A stretch of DNA of 13,416 bases from Deltaproteobacteria bacterium. Its GTDB lineage: Bacteria > CG2-30-53-67. Location: the NCBI GenBank assembly GCA_013151235.1, contig JAADIO010000012.1, positions 1 through 13,416 on the forward strand, in the 5' to 3' direction. Every line of letters starts with the position of its first letter. The stretch's first letter is position 1. The position numbers were made by a program, and so were the translations under genes. Below are positions 5,085 to 11,958 of the stretch, in pieces. The notes under the pieces are model-generated. The model was not told the DNA's origin. It ran no database searches and saw only the letters and a program-made list of their open reading frames with translations.

Positions 5085-7037
5085 CTACTGCTCCCGTACC
5101 GTCCCGATGGACGCCCGGCTTTCCTTACGGGTTTTCGTCTCGGATAAGAGATCCGGGAGGGCATCTCGGTAGGATTGATCATAGGAGGGAACAAGGTCCT
5201 GTAACAGGTTCCTGATTTCGGCCCAACGTTGCTGAGCAATCAAATCCTGGAACAAGAGTACCTTCGAATGAAAATGCTCGGAATCATGGAAGTCTTCCCG
5301 TACCACAAAAATCTTCGGATGGAGGGTCCGGACCGAACCCTCCTCGTCGGTCAAAAGCTCCTCATAAAGCTTTTCCCCGGGCCGGACGCCGGTATAGACA
5401 ATCCGGATATCCACATCAGGTTCCAGACCGTTGAGCCGGATCATCTCCCTGGCCATATCGACGATCTTGATCGGGTCCCCCATATCAAGGAGGAAAACCT
5501 CCCCCCCCTCCCCCATGGCAGCAGCCTGAAGGATCAGGATACATGCTTCGGGAATACTCATGAAATAACGCTGCATCTCTTTGTGCGTCACCGTTACCGG
5601 ACCACCGTTTCGAATCTGCTCTTCAAAGATCGGGATGGCGCTTCCCCGGCTCCCGACAACGTTCCCGAACCGGACGGAGCTGAAGAGCGTCCGCCCCTGG
5701 GCATTGAGTGTTTTGACAATTTTCTCGGCTACCCGTTTGGAGGCCCCCATCACGTTCGTCGGATGGACGGCCTTGTCCGTTGAAACCATCACGAATTTTT
5801 TCACCCCGCAGGCAATGGCCGTCTCCGCCACAATCTTTGTCCCGAAGATATTGACCTTCACCGCCTCCTCGGGATACCGTTCCATCATGGGAACATGCTT
5901 GTATGCCGCCGCATGAAAAACAAAATCCGGAATGTTATCCTGAAAAACCGTCTCGATCTTCTCGCGGTCCCGGATGTCCGCCACTACAGGCAGTACGGAA
6001 GTTCCCCCCTCTCTTCCGCATAACTCCAGTTCGATCCTGTGCAGTTCGGTCTCATCCGTATCCAGGGCAATAATCTTCCCCGGCCGGAACACCAGTAACT
6101 GCCGCACCAGTTCCGAGCCGATCGACCCGCCTGCCCCCGTTACCAGTACGCTTTTCCCCCGTAGGAAGTCAGTCACCATCTCCACATCGATCGTCGCCTG
6201 TTCCCGTCCGAGGATATCTTCAATGCGGATCTCCTTGATATCGGACAGTGATACATTCCCATAAACCAGTTCGTTCAGACCGGGAATGATCTTGACCTCG
6301 CCCACACCGGACCGCCTGACGAATCCGAGGATTTCCCGGATCTGCACGGAAGAAGCGGAAGGAATCGCAATCAGTACAAGATCAATATCCAGGCGCTTCA
6401 CCACGGAATCGATCCCGCTGCGTCCACCGCACACCTTGATCCCCTGAATAAAGACCCCGGCCTTTGCCGGATCATCATCAATAAATCCCACCGGAAGATA
6501 TGGACAATCCTTCTGCCTCCGCATATCCCGCACGATCTGTTCACCGGCATTCCCGGCGCCGACAATCAAAGTCCTTTTCCTGCCGCCTCTATGCATCCCG
6601 CTCCGTGTCTGACAATAGACCCGTTTCGACGAGCGGAACATCACAATCAGCAACAGGGTCAGGACCGAATCCATAAAGGGGATGGAGCGGGGATAGCCCT
6701 GGAAGAGCCGGTGGGTCCAGAACATGAAGATCAACCCCATCAGAACGAGGAAGCTGATCGTCACCCCCTTGAGAATGTCGATCAACTCATAGAATCCTAC
6801 ATAGGACCAGCTCATTTTATACATGCGGCAGGAATAGAAAACAGCGTATTTCACCAGAATGAAAACCGGAAGAGACCAGTAAAATTGCTGTAATGCCCGC
6901 CCCGTCATCACCCCGTCGAAGCGGAGCATAAAGGCAAGGTAGAGCGACAGGGCAATGAGCACGCCATCGCCCAAAAGAAAAAACAGGGTCCGATTGAGTG
7001 TTGTCCTTTTGAGGAAAGCAGATCCGGGCATCTTCAT
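5085..7037 (-). CDS. Membrane-anchored NDP-sugar 4,6-dehydratase (PglF/WbpM/CapD type)
   Basis: Full-length 650-residue enzyme of the nucleoside-diphosphate-sugar dehydratase family that usually turns UDP-GlcNAc into a UDP-4-keto-6-deoxy-HexNAc. Four N-terminal hydrophobic segments (about 17-38, 54-70, 88-108, 120-136) anchor it. A first Rossmann-like domain follows (LIVGAGNAGEQIV, 157-169), then the catalytic SDR domain with TGAGGSIGSE (300-309). The active site is the variant Ser-Met-Lys triad: Ser419 in VSTDKAVHPTNVMGASKR, Met430 in place of Tyr, and Lys434, as in WbpM and relatives. FGNVVGSRGSAIPIF and GVRPGEKLYEELL complete the family pattern. An AAGGTGA precedes the ATG, and a good promoter lies at 7101-7128. 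Its product would feed the DegT aminotransferase upstream. The exact hexosamine is not readable from sequence. Confidence 0.95.
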   Translation of the reverse strand: MKMPGSAFLKRTTLNRTLFFLLGDGVLIALSLYLAFMLRFDGVMTGRALQQFYWSLPVFILVKYAVFYSCRMYKMSWSYVGFYELIDILKGVTISFLVLMGLIFMFWTHRLFQGYPRSIPFMDSVLTLLLIVMFRSSKRVYCQTRSGMHRGGRKRTLIVGAGNAGEQIVRDMRRQKDCPYLPVGFIDDDPAKAGVFIQGIKVCGGRSGIDSVVKRLDIDLVLIAIPSASSVQIREILGFVRRSGVGEVKIIPGLNELVYGNVSLSDIKEIRIEDILGREQATIDVEMVTDFLRGKSVLVTGAGGSIGSELVRQLLVFRPGKIIALDTDETELHRIELELCGREGGTSVLPVVADIRDREKIETVFQDNIPDFVFHAAAYKHVPMMERYPEEAVKVNIFGTKIVAETAIACGVKKFVMVSTDKAVHPTNVMGASKRVAEKIVKTLNAQGRTLFSSVRFGNVVGSRGSAIPIFEEQIRNGGPVTVTHKEMQRYFMSIPEACILILQAAAMGEGGEVFLLDMGDPIKIVDMAREMIRLNGLEPDVDIRIVYTGVRPGEKLYEELLTDEEGSVRTLHPKIFVVREDFHDSEHFHSKVLLFQDLIAQQRWAEIRNLLQDLVPSYDQSYRDALPDLLSETKTRKESRASIGTVREQ

Positions 7038-7100
7038 ATTCCAATCACCTTATCTCAAGAATATCCAAAAGAGTCACTGACAGGCATTGCGATTAGAATC

Positions 7101-7128
7101 ATCATAGCACCGAAAATAACGATGTCAA
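7101..7128 (-). promoter_or_regulatory. Sigma70-type promoter for the dehydratase gene
   Basis: On the minus strand a perfect -35 TTGACA (7123-7128), a 16-base spacer and a -10 TATGAT (7101-7106) lie about 64 bases upstream of the dehydratase ATG. It would start a new transcript for the dehydratase and decarboxylase after the long gap that separates them from the upstream operon. Confidence 0.65.
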
Positions 7129-7186
7129 GAAGGGATGAACGGAACATCGGCGAGACATTTCCGCAACGGAACCGGCAAGGTGACGT

Positions 7187-7220
7187 ACAAATTACTCAAT
7201 ACATTGAGTAATTTTACTCA
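7187..7220. repeat. Palindromic repeat P1
   Basis: Core is a perfect inverted repeat, ATTACTCAAT and ATTGAGTAAT separated by AC (7191-7212). A third half-site TTACTCAA follows at once (7214-7221) and pairs with the second arm as well. The 34-base unit matches P2 at 30 of 34 positions, with the first 16 bases identical. Confidence 0.7.
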
Positions 7221-7278
7221 AAGAAACAACATTGATGAAGTCGTAAAAAGTCGTTTTACGGAATATCAATCACTTACA

Positions 7279-7337
7279 CCGTTCGCCCTGAGCAGGCCTG
7301 TGCTGAGTTTATCGAAGCATCGAAGGGCCTTCCGAAC
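7279..7337. repeat. REP-like compound element
   Basis: Begins CCGTTCGCCCTGAGC and ends TCGAAGGGCcttccGAAC, with a second degenerate CTGTGCTGAGTTTATCGAAG unit inside. It belongs to the same family as the palindromes at 402-570. Confidence 0.65.
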
Positions 7338-7372
7338 TTATTCAAGACCGTCACAATTCCCGAACAGGGCTT

Positions 7373-7555
7373 TTACGCTGAAGACTTGATCGCCTCAACA
7401 GAAACCTTGTACCCCAACCTGCACAAGTATTCGTGGCAATCGTCCCAGGTAAGACCGAATTCCTTGACATCAGCCAAACCGATATGTCTCAGGATATCCC
7501 CGACACCATTTTTACATATTTGCCACAAATTACTCAATACGTCGAGTATTTTCAC
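7373..7555 (-). CDS. Weak 60-codon open frame, unknown
   Basis: GTG-started frame of 60 residues containing GVGDILRHIGLADVKEFG and YLCRLGYKVSVEAIKSSA. It starts inside palindromic repeat P2. No ribosome binding site is evident and I recognise no family. It may be a remnant of a larger gene rather than a living one. Confidence 0.2.
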   Translation of the reverse strand: MKILDVLSNLWQICKNGVGDILRHIGLADVKEFGLTWDDCHEYLCRLGYKVSVEAIKSSA

Positions 7556-7558
7556 TCA
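7525..7558. repeat. Palindromic repeat P2
   Basis: Second copy of the 34-base unit, 338 bases from P1 in the same orientation. The inverted repeat is weaker here (TACTCAATAC against GTCGAGTA), consistent with decay of one copy. Confidence 0.65.
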
Positions 7559-7666
7559 CGTAATCAGAGATACCACCCGCCTTGAAGCGGTCGAAGAAGT
7601 AGAAGTTTACTCAAATCAATCTGCCTCCCCCACGAAAGACTCTTCCACCTTATTTTCAATGAAAAG

Positions 7667-7819
7667 TTATCGTAGATCGACGTGGCATAAGACCGCTTGA
7701 CCAGGAAGAATGACCGGAAGGAGATAAAGAGAGACCTCAAGCAGGATATTGATGACCTTGGCAGCCCGTCGTTTCACAGACACGGACGAAAGTAGCACCG
7801 AACCGATCGAATTCTTCAT
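7667..7819 (-). CDS. Possible 50-residue frame coupled to the sugar transferase
   Basis: Frame starting MKNSIGSVLLSSVSVKRR with a hydrophobic stretch (INILLEVSLYLLPVILPG). Its ATG overlaps the stop of the phosphoglycosyl transferase (ATGA). It ends early and matches no family I know. The coupling arrangement suggests it may be the stump of the next gene of the operon, cut short by decay. Could equally be chance. Confidence 0.2.
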   Translation of the reverse strand: MKNSIGSVLLSSVSVKRRAAKVINILLEVSLYLLPVILPGQAVLCHVDLR

Positions 7820-8544
7820 CCGCGACACCGCACAACCCGGTCCGCACCCGGAGGTGGATATGGTGTCAAGGCATCCTCTCTGCAAGCAACCCGGAGCAAC
7901 TGCTCATCAGCCCCCAACATTCTCAACACCCGCTGCAGTCCGCGCAAGGCCAGGGGACGGGAGAAAACCGCCACAACAGTCAACAGAATGAGCTTTAAAT
8001 CGATCCAGGAATTCCCGTTCCGGACATAAAGCAGCGAAAGCCTGCTTTTCCATGGCCGGATCACCTGATTATACTTGAGGTCGGGATCGTCACTTCCTGC
8101 CAGGATTTCTCCTTCGTCGGAAAATACGATCGAGGCAGGATCCGTAATCCCCGGACGTACATCAAGCAGGTGTCGCTCCTCTTCGGTATAGAGGGCTACT
8201 TCCCTCTCGACGTTCGGCCGTGGACCGACAAAACTCATATCGCCCCACAGCACATTCCAGAGTTGGGACAACTCGTCGATCTTGAACCGGCGTATCATCC
8301 TGCCTACAGGGGTTATACGAAAATCATTGGAGGAGGTGGAATCAACACCCGCCTTATCCGCGTCCACAACCATGGATCTTAGTTTCACCATATTGAAGAG
8401 TCTGCCGTTTCTCCCAACTCGTGGTGCGATATAAAACGGAGATCGGAAATCCTGGAACCACACGGCAAGAATGAAAACAAGCAAAACAGGGAAAACAACA
8501 ATCAGCCCTAAAAATGCCATGACAAAATCATAAAACCGCTTCAT
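7816..8544 (-). CDS. Initiating sugar-1-phosphate transferase (PglC/WcaJ-type PGT)
   Basis: Monotopic phosphoglycosyl transferase of 242 residues that moves a sugar-1-phosphate from a nucleotide sugar to undecaprenyl phosphate at the inner face of the cytoplasmic membrane. One N-terminal hydrophobic helix (about 7-30) fits the short PglC-like architecture without the extra N-terminal membrane domain of WbaP/WcaJ. KLRSM (54-58) and the signature KIDELSQLWNVLWGDMSFVGPRP (about 88-110), with the catalytic Asp90-Glu91 pair, are intact; VRPGITDPASIV is the next conserved block. The ATG overlaps the E1 beta stop (ATGA, 8541-8544), so it belongs to the same transcript as the E1 subunits. Together with the PglF-type dehydratase and the DegT enzyme it suggests an amino-deoxy sugar as the first sugar of the glycan. 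Confidence 0.93.
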   Translation of the reverse strand: MKRFYDFVMAFLGLIVVFPVLLVFILAVWFQDFRSPFYIAPRVGRNGRLFNMVKLRSMVVDADKAGVDSTSSNDFRITPVGRMIRRFKIDELSQLWNVLWGDMSFVGPRPNVEREVALYTEEERHLLDVRPGITDPASIVFSDEGEILAGSDDPDLKYNQVIRPWKSRLSLLYVRNGNSWIDLKLILLTVVAVFSRPLALRGLQRVLRMLGADEQLLRVACREDALTPYPPPGADRVVRCRG

Positions 8545-9530
8545 CGGCGTGAAAGTTCGAAGATGGCTTCTGTGATCTGATTCCGCCTGATGTAATACAC
8601 GTCTTCAAGATGCCTGTTCGCAGGCGCAGGCACATCCGGCAGGGCAAGGCGTTGCACAGGCGCTTTCAGATCATGAAAAGCCTTCTCGGAAACCAATGCG
8701 GCAATTTCGGCGGAAATCCCAAAACTTTTCCAACCTCCATCCACCACCAACAGCCTGCCGGTTTTGGCAACCGAGTTGAGTATACATTCTTCATCAAGAG
8801 GCTTGATCGTTCTAAGATCAATGATCTCAACACTTGGTCCTTTTTCATCTAGTGCCTTGACAGCCTCAAACGATTCATACGCCACATAAGAAGATGTCAC
8901 AAGGGTGATATCGGAACCGGATTTCCGCACAACGGCCTTGCCGATCTCCACCTCGTACAACTCTTCCGGCACATAATCCGCAATACCATAGAGCCACCTG
9001 TCATCCATGAAAACCACCGGATCGGGATCACGGATCGCGGCAACCATCAACCCCTTGGCATCGTAAGGAGTGGCCGGCATGACCACCTTCAAACCGGGAA
9101 TATGGGCAAACAGGGAGTGAAACGCCTGTGAATGCTGCGCCGCCTGTTCTCCCCCTCGGTTGATAATACCCCAGATAACCACAGGAACGGAGCTGCGACC
9201 TCCATTCATGTAATACCAGTTTGCCGCCTGGTTGATCACCGGATCCAGTGCATAGAGCATGAAATCGACCCGGGGATGCACCACCACGGCCTTCATTCCG
9301 GCAATAGACGCCCCCACCGCGGCGCCGGTTATCGCGTTTTCGGATACCGGGGTATCAATAACCCGCATCTCTCCGAAAACATCCAGAAGGCCGGTGCAAG
9401 TCTGCCCCACATACCACGGGCTCTTGAGTCCCTGGCCAATCAGAAAAACGGAATCATCGGACTCCATCATCTGACGCAACCCTTCATTTATTGCCAATGC
9501 ATAATTAAGAGACCGGCTTGCTGAAGACAT
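8541..9530 (-). CDS. Thiamine-diphosphate 2-oxoacid dehydrogenase-type E1, beta subunit
   Basis: Beta subunit (329 residues) of an alpha2beta2 E1-type enzyme related to pyruvate, branched-chain and acetoin dehydrogenases. It has the transketolase pyrimidine-binding domain with the expected catalytic Glu64 in DTPVSENAITGAAVGAS. A shifted form of the GxHHSQ loop is seen as GEQAAQHSQAFHSLFAHIPGLKVVMP (His133). The C-terminal transketolase domain contains IDLRTIKPLDEECI and LLVVDGGWKSFG. The start overlaps the alpha gene by 26 bases, with GGGAG 10 bases before the ATG, and its stop overlaps the sugar transferase start. No lipoyl-domain E2 or dihydrolipoyl dehydrogenase E3 gene is present in the window, so a role in glycan-precursor chemistry is more likely than a classical dehydrogenase complex. 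That role is inference. Confidence 0.92.
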   Translation of the reverse strand: MSSASRSLNYALAINEGLRQMMESDDSVFLIGQGLKSPWYVGQTCTGLLDVFGEMRVIDTPVSENAITGAAVGASIAGMKAVVVHPRVDFMLYALDPVINQAANWYYMNGGRSSVPVVIWGIINRGGEQAAQHSQAFHSLFAHIPGLKVVMPATPYDAKGLMVAAIRDPDPVVFMDDRWLYGIADYVPEELYEVEIGKAVVRKSGSDITLVTSSYVAYESFEAVKALDEKGPSVEIIDLRTIKPLDEECILNSVAKTGRLLVVDGGWKSFGISAEIAALVSEKAFHDLKAPVQRLALPDVPAPANRHLEDVYYIRRNQITEAIFELSRR

Positions 9531-10494
9531 ATTTTGCCAACTCCCGTGGATCGGGGTTACCCGTTCCCAATGCGAGATCGTGAGCCTTCGACACTTCTAC
9601 GCTCACACTCTTGTCAATAGTGTCCAATTCATCCTTAGATACCATCTTGTCATGTATCAGATAATCCCGAAAGACAGGGATCGGATCTTTCTTTTTCCAT
9701 TCTTCCACTTCCCGATGAGGCCTGATATCGGTATGGTCCCCCTGGATATTGTCATCCGGGCCGACGTGCCCCCTTAACCGGTAGGTCGTAAATTCCAGGA
9801 AAACCGGGCCCTGCCCCTCACGGCAATCCGTCACTGCCCTGCGCGCCGCCTCGTAAACAGCAAGCACGTCGTTGCCATCCACCCGCTCCGACCGGATATC
9901 GAACGGTTCCGCGCTCTCGAAAATGGATTTCCTGCTCCTGGTTTCCTGGATCGGCATGTGCGTTGCGTAAAAATTATTCTCACAGACAAACAGGAGGGGC
10001 AATTTATGAAGGCTTGCAAAATTCATGGCCTCGTACAGAACCCCTTCTCCCGCAGCACCATCCCCGAAGTACGCAACCGTAACCGTATTCCCCCCCCGGA
10101 TACGATCGGCAAGGGCCGCACCGAGCGCAAGAGAGATTGTCCCTGCCACAATCGGCGCCGACCCCAGGAATCCACTTTCCGGATCAATCAGGTGCATGGA
10201 ACCGCCACGCCCCACGGAGCAGCCGCCCTCCTTACAGTAGACCTCGGCCACCAGTTTGCGCAGATCTCCTCCTTTGGCCAGGAAGTGTCCGTGGGAGCGA
10301 TGGGTACCGAAGACCTTGTCCGTGTGATGGAGATTGGCACTCACCCCCGCCGCAATCGCCTCCTGGCCGGAATAAAGGTGGACGGGGCACCTGATCTCGC
10401 CGCTTCGTATAGGTTCCACGAAACTCTCTTCACAGGCCCGGATCATCACCATCATTCGGTAAAGAGAGAGAAAAAATTCTTTTTTGTATGTCAT
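9505..10494 (-). CDS. Thiamine-diphosphate 2-oxoacid dehydrogenase-type E1, alpha subunit
   Basis: Alpha subunit (329 residues) that binds thiamine diphosphate. The cofactor motif is GDG (144-146) followed after the usual interval by NN (173-174) in LLFVCENNFYATH. Upstream are THRSHGHFLAKG (64-75), equivalent to the YRDHGH loop, and GGSMHLIDPESGFLGSAPIVAG (97-118). The C-terminal loop reads YRLRGHVGPDDN (about 238-249), where pyruvate-type enzymes carry RGHSxSDP, so it is a divergent subgroup. GAGGGTG lies 4-7 bases before the ATG. The gene starts 42 bases after the DegT gene and runs into the beta gene. No lipoylated partner is nearby. The substrate is unknown; a carboligase or acyl-forming step on a sugar precursor is a possibility. 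Confidence 0.93.
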   Translation of the reverse strand: MTYKKEFFLSLYRMMVMIRACEESFVEPIRSGEIRCPVHLYSGQEAIAAGVSANLHHTDKVFGTHRSHGHFLAKGGDLRKLVAEVYCKEGGCSVGRGGSMHLIDPESGFLGSAPIVAGTISLALGAALADRIRGGNTVTVAYFGDGAAGEGVLYEAMNFASLHKLPLLFVCENNFYATHMPIQETRSRKSIFESAEPFDIRSERVDGNDVLAVYEAARRAVTDCREGQGPVFLEFTTYRLRGHVGPDDNIQGDHTDIRPHREVEEWKKKDPIPVFRDYLIHDKMVSKDELDTIDKSVSVEVSKAHDLALGTGNPDPRELAKYVFSKPVS

Positions 10495-10536
10495 ATGACA
10501 CCCTCAGAGTAGTCAGAGCGCGTAATGTGTACGCTA

Positions 10537-11646
10537 TTATCCCCGATAAAATTTCACAATACAATCACAAACATAATGAACATCATCATCCGCAAGAGAG
10601 GTATTCATGGGAAGGAGGAAACACCTCTCGAAGAAACGATCCGTCTTCGGGAGATGGTATGCAGGAAGACTGAGTCCCTTGAACTGGTGTACTGGAGTCC
10701 CGTTCCACTGGATGATCGTCCCTACACCATGCTCATCCAGAAAGCCCCTGAGTTCATCCCGCCTTCCTGCTTCCACTTCGTAATTCTGATAAATATCAAA
10801 ATGCGGGCCTTCCTCGTCAGGCCCCGGAGGCAGGGTCATATCCTCGATCTCACATAACCTTTCCTGATAGAGCCGAGCGATTTGACGCCGCCGATCGATC
10901 TCCTCCGGATAATGTTTGAGCTTCACCAACAATACGGCAGCCTGAATATTGTCCAACCGGGAATTGATCCCCCAACGCACCACCTGTCCGTCACTGTTCC
11001 GCCCGTGATCCCGCATCTCATAAAGCCTTTCGTACATCTCATCATCATCGGTGAACAAGAGACCACCGTCTCCGAAACACCCCAGGACCTTGGCGGGATA
11101 CAAACTGATGGAACCTGCCGAACCGAATGTTCCTGCACATTGCCCCTTGAATTTGGACCCCAAGGCCTGGGCCGCATCTTCAATGATGACTAATCCGTGT
11201 CTGTCGGCAATATCCTGCAGGGCATCCATCTTTGCCGTCCTGCCGTTTAATTGAGTCGGCATAATCACACGGGTCCGTGAGGTAATCGCCGCCTCAACCG
11301 CCTCCGGATCAACCGTCCTGTCCGGCAGGCATTCCACAAGCACCGGTTTTGCTCCTGCGAAATGGGCCGCTGCGGCAGTGGCAATATAGGTATGCGATGC
11401 CATAATCACTTCGTCGCCCGGCGCAACATTCACTGCCAACAAGGCCAGATACAGGGAATCCGTACCATTGGCAACACCGACACAATGCTTTGCACCCACA
11501 AATTCTTTCACTGCATTTTCAAATTCATCGATTTCCTGTTGCAAGATAAAGGCCCCTCGCTCCATGACAGAGGTCAGAACCGGCAACAATTCATCCCGAT
11601 ACTGTTGATAAACATGCGCATAGTTGAAGAACGGAACTCTTTTCAA
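10537..11646 (-). CDS. PLP-dependent sugar aminotransferase (DegT/DnrJ/EryC1/StrS family)
   Basis: Fold-type I aminotransferase of 369 residues that transfers an amino group, usually from glutamate, to a keto sugar nucleotide. GTDSLYLAL (61-69) binds the cofactor phosphate, Asp157 and Gln160 lie in IIEDAAQALGS, and the Schiff-base lysine is Lys186 in SISLYPAKVLGCFGDGG. The N-terminus (VPFFNYAHVYQQYRDEL, then GAFILQQEIDEFE) and the C-terminal LLPMNTSLADDD are normal for the family. The start is a TTG at 11646 with GGAGG four bases upstream; no nearby ATG fits, so the TTG is likely real. With a PglF-type dehydratase in the same locus it probably aminates the 4-keto sugar (PglE-like), though amination at C3 cannot be excluded. 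A palindrome (11689-11707) sits in its upstream region. Confidence 0.93.
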   Translation of the reverse strand: MKRVPFFNYAHVYQQYRDELLPVLTSVMERGAFILQQEIDEFENAVKEFVGAKHCVGVANGTDSLYLALLAVNVAPGDEVIMASHTYIATAAAAHFAGAKPVLVECLPDRTVDPEAVEAAITSRTRVIMPTQLNGRTAKMDALQDIADRHGLVIIEDAAQALGSKFKGQCAGTFGSAGSISLYPAKVLGCFGDGGLLFTDDDEMYERLYEMRDHGRNSDGQVVRWGINSRLDNIQAAVLLVKLKHYPEEIDRRRQIARLYQERLCEIEDMTLPPGPDEEGPHFDIYQNYEVEAGRRDELRGFLDEHGVGTIIQWNGTPVHQFKGLSLPAYHLPKTDRFFERCFLLPMNTSLADDDVHYVCDCIVKFYRG

Positions 11647-11958
11647 TGTGCCTCCCCATATTTCGTCTACTTCAAACCTATAGACTATTATGTATTCTTA
11701 ATACATACACCAACATGGCCAACCAGGAAAGGGAAAAGACTCGCACGGGGAGATCATCTCCATGGGGATAGCCCGAAACGTTTTAATCCAGGCACGCCTG
11801 TTCGCACAAGACTGAAACAATACCTCCCGCTTCAACAGCAGATCATTACGGTGCTCCGACTCACCTTCATAGTATTAATTATAGATCTCTGCCGTTTTAC
11901 TCTCTGCACTCAATCTTGCATCAGAAAACATATTCGCAGATCCCAGATTCTTCGGAGA
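11647..11958. other. 312-base intergenic region upstream of the aminotransferase
   Basis: No gene is seen. It holds the palindrome at 11689-11707 and AT-rich promoter-like stretches near 11875-11890 (TATTAATTATAGA). Only short frames occur. It probably contains the promoter for the aminotransferase-E1-transferase operon. Confidence 0.5.
11689..11707 (-). promoter_or_regulatory. Palindromic operator candidate upstream of the aminotransferase
   Basis: Perfect inverted repeat TATGTATT-CTT-AATACATA, 43 bases upstream of the TTG start. On the minus strand a TTGGTG (about 11709-11714) and a TAATAG 17 bases further would form a modest promoter with the palindrome filling the spacer, an arrangement suited to a repressor. 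The promoter reading is tentative; the palindrome itself is clear. Confidence 0.45.

Larger units (their letters stand above)
7038..7815. other. 778-base stretch without a convincing gene
   Basis: Between the phosphoglycosyl transferase and the dehydratase I see two weak minus-strand frames (7667-7819 and 7373-7555), two related palindromic repeats (7187-7220 and 7525-7558), a hairpin CGTAAAA-AGTCG-TTTTACG (7242-7260), a REP-like compound (7279-7337) and the dehydratase promoter (7101-7128). Stop codons break every longer frame. It reads like the remains of a lost gene or of inserted sequence. Confidence 0.6.

Noticed and set aside
9958-10512. 184-codon plus-strand open frame
   Set aside because: Antisense of the E1 alpha gene, with no domain or start signal.
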